Assembly (NCBI RefSeq): GCF_024701375.2
Contig: NZ_CP113912.1
Location: 1 to 64,000, forward strand
Length of the DNA stretch: 64,000 nucleotides
Direction of reading: 5' to 3'
DNA from: Streptomyces sp. KMM 9044
GTDB taxonomy: Bacteria; Actinomycetota; Actinomycetes; Streptomycetales; Streptomycetaceae
Shown: positions 34,685 to 43,213 of the stretch, one piece after another
How positions within the stretch are numbered: the first letter of the stretch is position 1
How the letters are laid out: each line of letters begins with the position of its first letter
Position numbers and translations under genes: made by a program
Notes under the pieces: model-generated
The model's input: only the letters and a program-made list of their open reading frames with translations
Database searches by the model: none
What the model was told of the DNA's origin: nothing

Positions 34685-35043
34685 GCTCTCTCATCGCGGA
34701 GGACGAACTCGTGCACGAGGCCGGCTTCGTGTGGCTGGAGGACACCGGCACGCTCGACTACGTCCGTCAGAGCCTTGACCGGCTGCCCACCCGCCGCGGC
34801 AGGCCCGCCTACCACCGCGACGGTCGCATGGTCGGCTACGCCCTGCTCCGCCCCGAGGCCAAGCCGTCCCGCTCCTCGGGCACCTTCCGCCGCCGGGTGT
34901 TCTGGCTGCTGCCACACGACCGGGACACCGCCCCCGACGGCCTGTACGCGACCGGTGCACCGGCCGAGGCAGTGGACCCGCGCACCCTGGCCCCCGGCAG
35001 CAAAGGACGCAAGACCGAACGCTCCAAGGGCATGTTGGTGTAG
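34681..35043 (+). CDS. DUF6009-like protein
   Basis: 120 residues. Recognised features: LIAEDELVHEAGFVWLEDTG, LDYVRQSLDRLPTRRGRPAY, DGRMVGYALLRPEAKPS, RRRVFWLLPHDRD, GLYATGAPAEAVDPRTLAPG and the tail KGRKTERSKG. This agrees with a small family (DUF6009 as I recall) found widely on Streptomyces plasmids and chromosome arms, with unknown function. It starts with ATG at 34681, overlapped by the 21-residue ORF. The conserved basic end suggests nucleic-acid contact, but that is a guess. Confidence 0.75.
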   Translation: MSSLIAEDELVHEAGFVWLEDTGTLDYVRQSLDRLPTRRGRPAYHRDGRMVGYALLRPEAKPSRSSGTFRRRVFWLLPHDRDTAPDGLYATGAPAEAVDPRTLAPGSKGRKTERSKGMLV

Positions 35044-35086
35044 TGGCTCGGGTGACAAACCCCTGCGCGGCCGCGCAGGGGCGCGA

Positions 35087-35851
35087 TCAGAGACGGGAGC
35101 CGCCGCTGGCGTCGAGACACTGGCCGGTGATCCAGCGGGACGCGTCCGATGCCAGGAAGGCGACGACGTCGGCGATGTCGGCCGGCTGGCCGACCCGGTT
35201 GAAGACGGACAGGGCGGCGAGTGCCGCGGTGGCCTCCGCCGTGACCCGCTTCTCCACGTTCATGTCGGTCTCCACGAACCCGGGGCTGACCGCGTTCACC
35301 GTGATGCCTCGCGGGCCGAGTTCCCTGGCCAGGGCCAGCGTGAAGGTGTTGAGGGCTCCCTTGGCCATCGCGTACACCACGGACCGGGGGTACGCCACCC
35401 GCGTGGCCGCCGACGAAATGATGATGATCCGGCCTCCGTCCCGCAGGTTCTTCAGGCCTCGCTGAACGAGGAAGAAGGGGGACTTGGTATTCACGGCGAA
35501 CAGCCGGTCGAACAGCTCGGGTGTCACCTCGTGGATGCGTGCGGATCCGCTGATGCCCGCATTGCTGACGAGGATGTCGAGGCATGGCTCTGTTCCCTGG
35601 GCGGCCAGCCCCTCCTCCAGCCCGGCGTACAGGGCTTCGATGTCACCGGGCACCCCCAGTTCGGCGCCGACGGCGAAGGCTCGCCCGCCCTCCTCGACGA
35701 TCAGCTCCCGGGTCTGCTGCGCGGCCGCCTCGTTCCGGCCGTAGTGGACCGCGACCAAGGCCCCCTCCCGGGCCAGCCTGCGCGCGATCGCCCTGCCTAT
35801 TCCGCGGCTGGCTCCGGTGACGAGCGCGGTTCTTCCGGCTAGTGCATCCAT
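35087..35851 (-). CDS. Short-chain dehydrogenase/reductase
   Basis: 254 residues. Classical SDR: NAD(P)-binding TGASRGIG at residues 12-19, NAG at 97-99, catalytic Ser near 147, and Tyr160/Lys164 in VVYAMAKGALN; ITVNAVSPGFVETDMN and the C-terminal WITGQCLDASGGS are typical of FabG-like enzymes. The substrate is unknown. It is separated by 145 bases from the AfsA-like gene on the same strand. In several butyrolactone systems a reductase next to the AfsA homologue reduces the keto intermediate of the signal, so that role is a reasonable inference here. Confidence 0.88.
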   Translation of the reverse strand: MDALAGRTALVTGASRGIGRAIARRLAREGALVAVHYGRNEAAAQQTRELIVEEGGRAFAVGAELGVPGDIEALYAGLEEGLAAQGTEPCLDILVSNAGISGSARIHEVTPELFDRLFAVNTKSPFFLVQRGLKNLRDGGRIIIISSAATRVAYPRSVVYAMAKGALNTFTLALARELGPRGITVNAVSPGFVETDMNVEKRVTAEATAALAALSVFNRVGQPADIADVVAFLASDASRWITGQCLDASGGSRL

Positions 35852-35996
35852 GTCTCAGCTCTTCCTGACGGCCAGTGACATCGGCGCGCGGCTGCGACGA
35901 GCACGCGCCGCCACCGGAACGACCTGTACCTGCGGCAGTGACCGGACGAGGACGGGACTTCCGCGCGGCACGCGGACGGCGGGGCGCCCGAGGGGG

Positions 35997-36989
35997 TCAG
36001 GCGGTGGACGAGGCCACGGTCACGGTCGAACGGAAGACGACGTCCTCCGCTTGGCGGCCTTGCACGAACACGGCCTCCCGGCCCGGCTCCCCGCCGGAAA
36101 CGCGCCGAGCCTCGATGAAGCAAGGCGCATCCAGTTCCACGTAGCGCATGAAGTCGGTCTCGACGCTCAGTGGCAACGAGCCACGGCCCAACGTGGCTGT
36201 CGTTGCCTGCCGGGCCGCCTCGATCAGCGCCATGCCCGGCACGTGATCGACCGGGTGGTCGAAGAGCACGGGGTGGCGGATGTCCGTCCGCAACTGCCAG
36301 CGTCCGGTTTCTTCAGTGGGTGACAGGACCACGTCCATCGGGAGCAGTCGGCCCACGGACTGCGGGGGCAGCGGAGCCGCAAGCGGAAGTTCGGGGCAGC
36401 CGCCGTCGGGGCGCTGCCGGCCACGGATACGTCGGTAGACGGCGGGGGATGCACAGGTGAAAGACGCGCCGCCCGTCGCCACGGCGTGACCGTCGCGTCG
36501 AAGCACCGCTTCGATGCGGCCGGCAACGAGGCGGCCACGGTGCCGCTTGGTGTCGAAGAAGGTGACGTCGAGGCCGATGGAGGCTGGTGCGCTGCCGACG
36601 AGAAGCCGGCCGGGATGCACGCTGAAGTTGAGATTCCGCATGAGGAAGTGATGGCCGAGGGGCACGCCCAGCTCGGCGTGGCAGAGGAGGACTCCGGCCT
36701 GGCGGATCGTCTCGGCGGCGATCAGTGGATCGTGACAGCCCTGCACGGCGGTGAAGAAACTGTGGCCGCGGGGCCACTGGGCGGCCACGGCGAAATGACT
36801 GCTGTCCCGGCGCTGCCAGTCGGTGAGCATGACCTCGGCAACGCTGGCACGGTGGACGAATTCTTTCGGAACAGTGGTGGTCAAGGACGGGTGGCGGAAC
36901 AATCCTTTTTCCGCGAGTGTCGCCGTCTCGTCCTGGGAGAATGGTGCGCTGGATGTGAGGCGTTCGGCGCGGAACGTGCTCGCGGACAT
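35997..36989 (-). CDS. AfsA/ScbA-family gamma-butyrolactone biosynthesis protein
   Basis: 330 residues, the family length. Two repeated hot-dog-like halves: PKEFVHRASVAEVMLTDWQR, FFTAVQGCHDPLIAAETIRQ and AGVLLCHAELGVPLGHHFLM in the first; HPVLFDHPVDHVPGMALIEA, ARQATTATLG and FMRYVELDAPCFIEAR in the second. AfsA joins a beta-keto acyl chain to dihydroxyacetone phosphate as first step of butyrolactone signal synthesis. The conserved Glu of each active site (AAETIRQ, ALIEAARQ) is present. Upstream at 37056-37084 is an ARE-like inverted repeat, and a decayed TetR receptor lies about 0.8 kb further; an intact receptor is at 45177. Confidence 0.93.
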   Translation of the reverse strand: MSASTFRAERLTSSAPFSQDETATLAEKGLFRHPSLTTTVPKEFVHRASVAEVMLTDWQRRDSSHFAVAAQWPRGHSFFTAVQGCHDPLIAAETIRQAGVLLCHAELGVPLGHHFLMRNLNFSVHPGRLLVGSAPASIGLDVTFFDTKRHRGRLVAGRIEAVLRRDGHAVATGGASFTCASPAVYRRIRGRQRPDGGCPELPLAAPLPPQSVGRLLPMDVVLSPTEETGRWQLRTDIRHPVLFDHPVDHVPGMALIEAARQATTATLGRGSLPLSVETDFMRYVELDAPCFIEARRVSGGEPGREAVFVQGRQAEDVVFRSTVTVASSTA

Positions 36990-37055
36990 AGCTGCTTCCC
37001 CCCTGAGCGGCAGTGGCGCATTGGAGACCGGTTGACTCCGGCATCCCGAAGGTAC

Positions 37056-37084
37056 CTACCGTCCGGTTTAGTTTCTAGCGGTAG
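37056..37084. promoter_or_regulatory. ARE-like site upstream of afsA homologue
   Basis: CTACCG and CGGTAG face each other across 17 bases; on the minus strand the centre reads AAACTAAACCGGACGG. It sits 67 bases before the gene start and resembles receptor-binding AREs (AAACCGG-type half sites). Confidence 0.55.
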
Positions 37085-37639
37085 GGATCATTCCGGGTCT
37101 TCGAACTTGATGGGGGTACCGCCGACCGTCGGCACCTCGGCACCCGCCGACTGCCCGTCGAACGTCCTGGTCGGGCGGCGCTCCGTGGGGCGGCCGAGGC
37201 ACGTCGGCCGACGATCACCCCCACCACTTCGAAGAGCCATCATTCCGGCCGCGGGGAAAGCGGAATTTTGTAGTCCCGTATGATCCGGTCGGGTCTCGCC
37301 AATCGCGCCGAGCCGGGCATCTCTTGAGGTCGGCGGCAGTCCTTTAATGAGTGCCGTGTGGATGATGAAGAGACTTCGAGTCATTTCGGCCGGAATCGCG
37401 GGGCGCCGGCGCTGCCGGATTTCGAGCAACTCTCAAGTAATTCTCCATCGTTCTGATCAGACCCTGGGAAAAACGGTTCTGAACCGCCCCGGGCGCCGCC
37501 GCCTTCGCGTCACGCGGTCCCGTCCCCACCGGAGAACCGGCTGAGCGCGAGTGTGAGCGCGTCGGCCACCGCCCGACCGGATGGCACGGCATCGTGCCAT
37601 CACCTGCAGTCTCCGTCGTCGCCATCGAAGGGCTCCACC
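37085..37639. other. Long regulatory-looking gap, no gene
   Basis: No credible ORF. The region 37240-37460 is less GC-rich than its neighbours (for example CGGAATTTTGTAG and GAGCAACTCTCAAGTAATTC), as expected of promoters, but I cannot place one. Confidence 0.45.
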
Positions 37640-38135
37640 GTGCAGGGCCGCCCGGACCTGCGCAGGCGGCATCCGCGGTGCACCGGTACCCGAGGGCCTT
37701 CGGCGAGCCGGGCCGCGAGATCATCGGCGCCGTCCCCCCTCGAGGGCGCCGCCGGGATGGCCGCGGCGCTGCGGGCCGAGGCCTCCGCCGCGGACGGCCC
37801 GCGCGCCCGGGTCACCGCACTCGCCCGCACTTACCTTGACTTCACCGAGCGCAACCCGGCGGTCTACGACGCCATGTTCCAGCTCGGCGGCGGCCGGGCG
37901 TTCGCGCGCGAGGACACCCCCGAGCCGCTGCAGGACGCCTTCGCCGCCCTGCCGGAAAGCCTCGGCGAGATCGCCGGGGACGGGCGTCCACCCGGCACTG
38001 TTCACCGAGGTGTTCTGGGCGGCCCTGCACGGGCTGGCGACCCCGCCCCGAGCGGGACGACTGCCGTCGGCGGACGCCGAGCAGAGAGTGGAGCTGCTGG
38101 TGGACCGGCTCGCCATGGCCTGCCACACCGTCTGA
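37640..38135 (+). pseudogene. Decayed TetR-family regulator
   Basis: The C-terminal ligand domain is readable: MAAALRAEASAADGPRARVT, LARTYLDFTERNPAVYDAMF, PEPLQDAFAALPESLGEIAG, then after a one-base shift near 37980 VHPALFTEVFWAALHGLATP and AEQRVELLVDRLAMAC. The N-terminal DNA-binding domain is scrambled; only scraps such as VSVVAIEGLHRAG and VHRYPRAFGEPG remain. It looks like a WHG-type TetR regulator rather than a butyrolactone receptor. Confidence 0.65.
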
Positions 38136-38345
38136 ACGGACGGGCAGCCGGGGTCTTCCAGTCCGGCTGCTGACCTGCGGCATCGCTTCTGGTCACTCGC
38201 GTCCACGCGGCGGAGCCGCAGATTGCAGGGCCCCCGCGCCCCTGACGAGGCCCAGATCCATCGTCACCCCCTGCTCCGCGCACCTGCCGAAAACGACCGT
38301 GACAGGTACCGCGAGAACCGGACCAGAATAATGGGATGAAAATCC

Positions 38346-39045
38346 ATGTGCGGGGCAAACGCCGCCGACCGGCACGCGACGCAATGGGAATCCGAGCTTG
38401 GAGCCAGGGGCGCGGTGCGTGTGCCGCGCGCCAGGGTGGTGCCCCTGCCCGCCCCGCCCGCGTCGTACACCGCGGCGGTCGAGCGATACCTCACCGGCGC
38501 GGGCATCGCGAAGGCCTCCGCGCGCATTTACCGGATCTCGTTGACGACGCGGGAGCGGATGTTCGCCGGTGAACCGGCGCCGACCGGGTCCGCCCGCCGG
38601 GGCGCGAAGCCGCCCCTCTTCCCCGTCACGGCGATCGACGATCCGGCCCTGCCGGAGATGCTGGCCGAGCTGGCGGCGGCGCAGGCGGAGGAGACGGACG
38701 CCGACACCGTCAACCGGGAACCGCCCATCGCCCGCAAGGCAATCGGCTGGTGGCGGTGCCAGGGCTGGATCGAACGCGACCCGCCGATCGGCATCGAGCG
38801 GCGGTCGGCACCACCCGACCGCACCAAAGCCCTGGCCGAGAACCAGATCGCCGCCCTGCGGCGCCTGGACGTCGCCCTGCGGGAGAGGACTCAGTGGAAG
38901 ATGCTCCACGAGTCGGCGGCGCGGGCCGACGAGGTGCTGTGCCTGAACGTCGAAGACCTGTACCCGCAGGACAAGCGCGGGAAGATCACCGCCAAGGGCG
39001 GAGCGACCGACTGGTGCCCCGGGCAGGGCCGGTTCTTCGCCCCGG
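38346..39045 (+). pseudogene. Tyrosine recombinase, truncated before the catalytic domain end
   Basis: The N-terminal SAM-like core-binding domain is visible (SYTAAVERYLTGAGIAKASA, IYRISLTTRERMFAG, DTVNREPPIARKAIGWWRCQ). The start of the catalytic domain follows, KMLHESAARADEVLCLNVED with the first active-site Arg, then LYPQDKRGKITAKGGATDW. After about 39040 the frame changes to unrelated sequence, so the HxxR and catalytic Tyr are missing. The junction is with a fragment of an amidohydrolase gene on the other strand. Confidence 0.8.
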
Positions 39046-39056
39046 GGGGTGAGATA

Positions 39057-39410
39057 TCAGCCGAGGAGGTTCTTGTGGATACGGCCGTCCTTGATGATGA
39101 CGGCAAGATTCTTGTCCGGGTCACCCAGCAGGGGGAGGTCCTGGGGGCGCCTTCGACGAGGAGGACATCGGCCCAGGCACCGGCCGTTCTCTGGCCGAGC
39201 TCAGCCTCCTTGTGGGGATTGCGTTCGCCGGACAGTCGGAAGAGCTCGGCGTTGCCGGACGTGGCGATCCTCGGTGCCTCGGCGGGGGTGAAGTCGAAGT
39301 GGGGGGACAACCGGGTGAGCATCTCGTTCTGCAGGCCAACCTTCTCGGGTTCGAGCAGCAGGTCGGTGCCGAAGGCGATCTTCGCGCCCTCGTCTTGTGC
39401 CCACTTGCTC
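39057..39410 (-). pseudogene. Amidohydrolase C-terminal remnant
   Basis: Reads WAQDEGAKIAFGTDLLLEPE, KVGLQNEMLTRLSPHFDFTP, APRIATSGNAELFRLSGERN and AWADVLLVEGAP, then after a frameshift GDPDKNLAVIIKDGRIHKNL and stop at 39057. This is the end of an imidazolonepropionase-like amidohydrolase (catalytic Asp in FGTDLLL). The front half is absent. Confidence 0.75.
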
Positions 39411-39616
39411 GATCAGGTCCTCCGGCTCCCCGTCCTGCCGCACCCGTGTTCCTCTACCCACCCGAGATCACTCGTTCAGCTCAGCGAGACGCCCAGTGAG
39501 GGGAAACGACGACCACCACGGTCACGCAGCGCTGCATGTCCGTTCGCGGTAGCCATACGAGAACAGGGCGGCATGGCTGAATCCCAACCCTCTTGGTGAT
39601 CGACACCGGCCGAACA

Positions 39617-39645
39617 TTGACAAACCGACTGTGCTGTTTTTTCAT
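39617..39645 (+). promoter_or_regulatory. Promoter with overlapping ARE-like site before SARP 1
   Basis: TTGACA at 39617-39622, 17 bases, then TTTCAT at 39640-39645. The spacer and flanks read ACAAACCGACTGTGCTGTTT, which closely matches the corresponding site before SARP 4 (46453-46481). Confidence 0.65.
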
Positions 39646-39734
39646 CGAGAGAGGTTGTGCAGCCGTGGCCCGGCAGGCACGCAGGCTGAGACGCGGAGGC
39701 CGAGCCTGATCCGCGTAAACCGATGGGGGAGAGA

Positions 39735-40565
39735 GTGGACATCAAGGTGCTGGGCGCGCTGTCGGTGCGCGAGAACGGGGTGTCCGTCCTGCCGACGGCA
39801 CCCAAGCCACGGCAGGTGCTGGGCCTACTGGCCATCCACGCCGACCAGGTGGTCCCGGTGTCCGTCCTGGTCGACGAACTGTGGAGCGCCACCCCACCAC
39901 GCAGTGCCCGCACCACGCTGCAGACATACATCCTGCAGCTGCGCGAGCTGATAGGCACCGCACTGGCTTCCGCCGAGAACGAGCAGTGCACGGCCAAGGA
40001 CATCCTTACCACCGTTCCCGGCGGTTACCGCCTGGAGACACGGGGCGGCACCGTCGACTACCGGGAATTCGAGCGCCGCGCCGGAGTCGGTTACCGGGCC
40101 ATGGACACGGAGGACTACGCGGGCGCGGTCCGTCAACTGGCCGATGCCCTGTCACTGTGGCAGGGGCCGGCCCTGGCCGACATCCGGGCCGGCAACCAGA
40201 TCGAGATGGAGGCCAGGCGGTGGGAGGAGGCCAGGCTGTGCGCGCTCACCCAGCGCCTCGACGCCGACCTGCGCCTGGGGCGGCACCGGGAGCTGCTCCC
40301 GGAACTGACGGTCCTTGTTTCCCAGCATCGGACGCACGAGAGCCTGCACAGCCAGTTCATGCTGGCGCTGCACCGTGCGGGCCGGAGCAGTGAGGCCCTC
40401 GACGTCTACCAACGACTGCGCACCACGCTCGTCACGGAGCTGGGCTTGGAGCCCTCGGCGCCGCTCAGCCGGCTGCAGCGCTCCATTCTGACGACCCGAC
40501 CCGACGAAGCGGCCTCCGTCCCCGCAACGAGCGGCAGCGACCGGCTCGTCGGCCGGGCGAACTGA
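39735..40565 (+). CDS. SARP-family transcriptional activator 1
   Basis: 276 residues from GTG 39735, with GGGGGAGAGA upstream; ATG 39723 in frame would use a poorer site. OmpR-like winged helix (DIKVLGALSVRENGVSVLPT, KPRQVLGLLAIHADQVVPVS, VLVDELWSATPPRSARTTLQ, TYILQLRELIG) followed by the bacterial activator domain (GYRLETRGGTVDYREFERRA, LSLWQGPALADIRAG, ARLCALTQRLDADLRLGRH, HESLHSQFMLALHRAGRSSE, GLEPSAPLSRLQRSIL). SARPs bind heptamer direct repeats and recruit RNA polymerase to biosynthetic promoters. Closest in the window to SARP 4. It is probably controlled by the butyrolactone receptor through the site overlapping its promoter. Confidence 0.93.
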   Translation: MDIKVLGALSVRENGVSVLPTAPKPRQVLGLLAIHADQVVPVSVLVDELWSATPPRSARTTLQTYILQLRELIGTALASAENEQCTAKDILTTVPGGYRLETRGGTVDYREFERRAGVGYRAMDTEDYAGAVRQLADALSLWQGPALADIRAGNQIEMEARRWEEARLCALTQRLDADLRLGRHRELLPELTVLVSQHRTHESLHSQFMLALHRAGRSSEALDVYQRLRTTLVTELGLEPSAPLSRLQRSILTTRPDEAASVPATSGSDRLVGRAN

Positions 40566-40648
40566 CCGACGGCGTCGGCCGGGCGCCGGACTGCCCTGTC
40601 CCGCCAGCCTCGCAGCGGCCGGTTCCTCGGAGCGAGGACGAGCCGGCC

Positions 40649-41476
40649 TCATCTCCGGGTGGCGTACAGGTCGAAGGTCGATGTCCCCCGTGAGTCAGCA
40701 ACGATGTCAAGACGCGGGTCGACGGAGAGCATCGCCTGGTACATCCGCTGCAACTGCGGCGAGGGCTCCACACCCAGTTCGTGATCGAGCCGCTGGCGCA
40801 GCCGGCGGTAGACGTTCAGTGCGTTCGCCCGACGGCCGGACCGGTACAGCGCCACCATGGCCTGCGCGTGCAGACCCTCGTGCTGGGGGTGCCGGGCTAT
40901 CAGGTCGGTCAGTCCGGCGACGAGTTCGGTGTGCCGCCCCAGCCGGAGCTCGGCGTCGATCCGGCGCTCACTCGTGACCAGACGGGACTGCTCCAGCCGC
41001 ATCACCTCGAGCTCGAGGACCGCTCCGACCTGGACATCGGCCAGCGGGGGGCCCTCCCACAGGGCGAGCGCCTCTCGCAGTAACGAGGCTGTACGTGCGT
41101 CGTCGCCGCTCTCGAACGCACGCTGGCCCTCGGCCACCAGGCGGTCGTACCGGTACACGTCGACCGCCTGGGGGGAGATCTGCAGCAGGTAGCCCCCGTA
41201 GCGGGTGGCGAGCATGTCCTTGGCCGAGCCGGCCGCCTCGGGGCCCATGGCGGTGCGCAGCATGCGGCGCAGTTGGAGGATGTACGTCTGGAGCGCGGTC
41301 AGCGAGCTCTGCGGCTGATCGGCGCCCCAGATCTCCTCCGTGAGAGTGGACACCGGCACGACCCGACCGGGACGGAGCGCGAGCAGTGCCAGGATCTGGC
41401 GGGGTTTCCGCGCGGTCGGGACGATGGAGACTCCTTTCACTTCGGCATGCAGTGCACCCAGCACCTTTATGTTCAT
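40649..41476 (-). CDS. SARP-family transcriptional activator 2
   Basis: 275 residues from ATG 41476, with GGGGGAAG upstream. Same architecture as the other SARPs: MNIKVLGALHAEVKGVSIVP, KPRQILALLALRPGRVVPVS, EEIWGADQPQSSLTALQTYI, GYLLQISPQAVDVYRYDRLV, ALWEGPPLADVQVGAVLELE, RIDAELRLGRHTELVAGLTD, HPQHEGLHAQAMVALYRSGR. It most resembles SARP 5 (50399), down to the tail STFDLYA against STFDRYA, so the two are recent duplicates. It converges with SARP 1. Confidence 0.93.
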   Translation of the reverse strand: MNIKVLGALHAEVKGVSIVPTARKPRQILALLALRPGRVVPVSTLTEEIWGADQPQSSLTALQTYILQLRRMLRTAMGPEAAGSAKDMLATRYGGYLLQISPQAVDVYRYDRLVAEGQRAFESGDDARTASLLREALALWEGPPLADVQVGAVLELEVMRLEQSRLVTSERRIDAELRLGRHTELVAGLTDLIARHPQHEGLHAQAMVALYRSGRRANALNVYRRLRQRLDHELGVEPSPQLQRMYQAMLSVDPRLDIVADSRGTSTFDLYATRR

Positions 41477-41660
41477 TCTTCCCCCGTACCGTTTCCGAAG
41501 CTGTCGGCTAAGTGCTCTGTCGAGTCTCAAATAGTGTCTGTTCTTCGATTTCTGCGAAGTTTTCCGCTGGCCGACCGCAAGGTGCCCTCCAGTCTTTATG
41601 GAGGCTTGCACCAGATGGACTCAAGCATTCCTCCATCGGTCCGTGAGTAAGGGTTCTGAC

Positions 41661-41705
41661 GTATCACTGACGCGACCCTGACAAGGTATCAGTGAACGGC
41701 AGACG
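41661..41705. promoter_or_regulatory. Paired GTATCA(C/G)TGA repeats
   Basis: GTATCACTGA at 41661-41670 and GTATCAGTGA at 41696-41705, 35 bases apart start to start, in the region between the divergent SARP 2 and SARP 3 genes. Possible regulator binding site. Confidence 0.35.
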
Positions 41706-41964
41706 CGTGGAGGTGCCTGTTCCAGGGGCAGGCTCGTACTGCTAGTTTTCCTACCATGGTGAAGGAATTGGAGAGCGCGGCCGCCCACCGGACGGAGACC
41801 TCTCCTCCTCAGGGGACTGACAGCCCTTCTGACGCCGACGAGCTGCCGTGAACACCTGCCTGCGAAAACGGTCAGCCAGTCCGACGGCCAGGGAGTGGAA
41901 TCCGCGTCGAGCATGCCGAAACCGGCGTTTTGAGGACTCATTAGATTTCCCGTGCGAGGGTGGG

Positions 41965-42906
41965 ATGGAGTTTCGGATTCTGGGTTCCGTGCAGATCTAC
42001 GATGACCGCACCGACCTGCGGATCGTGCCCGCGGGCGCCAAGCAACGTGCCTTGCTCGGGGCTCTCGTGGGGAAGGCCGGCCAGGTGGTGCCCTCCGACC
42101 GCCTCGTCGACGAACTGTGGGGCGAACAGCCACCGGCCAATGCGGCCAATGCCCTGCAGGCCCATGTGGCCCGCCTGCGGCGGCTGTTGCCGGTGACCGT
42201 CGGACCGGGGAAGCGGCGGCACGAGTGGCTGGTGACCCGGCCCACGGGGTACGTACTGCGTCTGAACGGGATCGAGACCGATGCGCAGCGCTTCGCGCGC
42301 ATGGTCGCCGAAGGCCGGGCGCTGATTCCCGTCGGTCCCGCCGGCGCGGCCGATGTCCTGCGCGAGGCCCTCGCCCTGTGGCGGGGAGCGGCCCTGGAGG
42401 GCAGCGGGCGCGGCGCCATCTGTTCGGCGGAGGCCTCGATGCTGGAGGAGAGCAAGCTCGTCGCCATGGAGGCCCTGTACGACGCGTGCCTGCGCGCAGG
42501 CCGTGGGGAGGAGATCACCGGCGAACTGGAGGAGCTGACGATCGCCCATCCGCTGCGGGAGCGGTTCTACGAGCTGCTGGTGACCGCGCTGCACCGGTGC
42601 GGTCGGCAGGCGGAGGCCCTGATCACGTACGAACGGGCGCGTCACAGGCTCCGGCACGACCTGGGCATTGCCCCGGGGCCGGCACTGCGCGGCCGTATGG
42701 AGGCGATCCTGCACGGCAGGGAGGGGGCGGACGCGGAGGCTGACCCCGTAGGGGGAGCACCGTACGCGCACGACGACACCGACGTACGGATGCTGCGTGA
42801 CGAGATCGCCTCGCTGCGCCGTCGCGTTGAGCGGCTCTCCCAGGAACAGCGAGACCTGGGCGGGCGGCTCGACCGGCTCATGGCGCAGGAAGCGCCGAGT
42901 CTTTAG
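41965..42906 (+). CDS. SARP-family transcriptional activator 3
   Basis: 313 residues from ATG 41965, with GAGGGTGGG just upstream. The start is MEFRILGSVQIYDDRTDLRI, then KQRALLGALVGKAGQVVPSD, LVDELWGEQPPANAANALQA, HVARLRRLLP, WLVTRPTGYVLRLNGIETDA, ALWRGAALEG, ERFYELLVTALHRCGRQAEA and LIAPGPALRGRM-like ending. It is more distant from the other four and has a C-terminal extension with a coiled coil (RMLRDEIASLRRRVERLSQE, QRDLGGRLDRLM). The extension may give it a different oligomeric state. Confidence 0.9.
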   Translation: MEFRILGSVQIYDDRTDLRIVPAGAKQRALLGALVGKAGQVVPSDRLVDELWGEQPPANAANALQAHVARLRRLLPVTVGPGKRRHEWLVTRPTGYVLRLNGIETDAQRFARMVAEGRALIPVGPAGAADVLREALALWRGAALEGSGRGAICSAEASMLEESKLVAMEALYDACLRAGRGEEITGELEELTIAHPLRERFYELLVTALHRCGRQAEALITYERARHRLRHDLGIAPGPALRGRMEAILHGREGADAEADPVGGAPYAHDDTDVRMLRDEIASLRRRVERLSQEQRDLGGRLDRLMAQEAPSL

Positions 42907-43213
42907 GGAGGGGCGGGATGTCGGGGCGGCTGGGGCACGCGTGCGGCGGACGCCACCCGGGCGGCCAAAACCGCACGAGCAGACGGGGTCCGCTGTCCGG
43001 CCCGGCACCGTTGCTTGCGCCTGCGCCCTTCGCCACCCTTCTCGAAGTGAGCGCGAGCGGCCCGCGAGCCGTATCAGAAGTTCGTCAGGCCGCTGGCGGA
43101 GAACCCCGTCACGATGTGCCCGGAGGGGCACACCCGGGGGACGCCGTCCTCCAGGGCCCCAGCGACCTGCGGCCCCGTCCGGGAAGTGGCAACGGCCCAG
43201 AGGAGGAAGAGAC
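42907..43213. other. No supported gene
   Basis: Frames on both strands are open by base composition only. The stretch ends with the AGGAGG ribosome site of the next gene. Confidence 0.5.
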
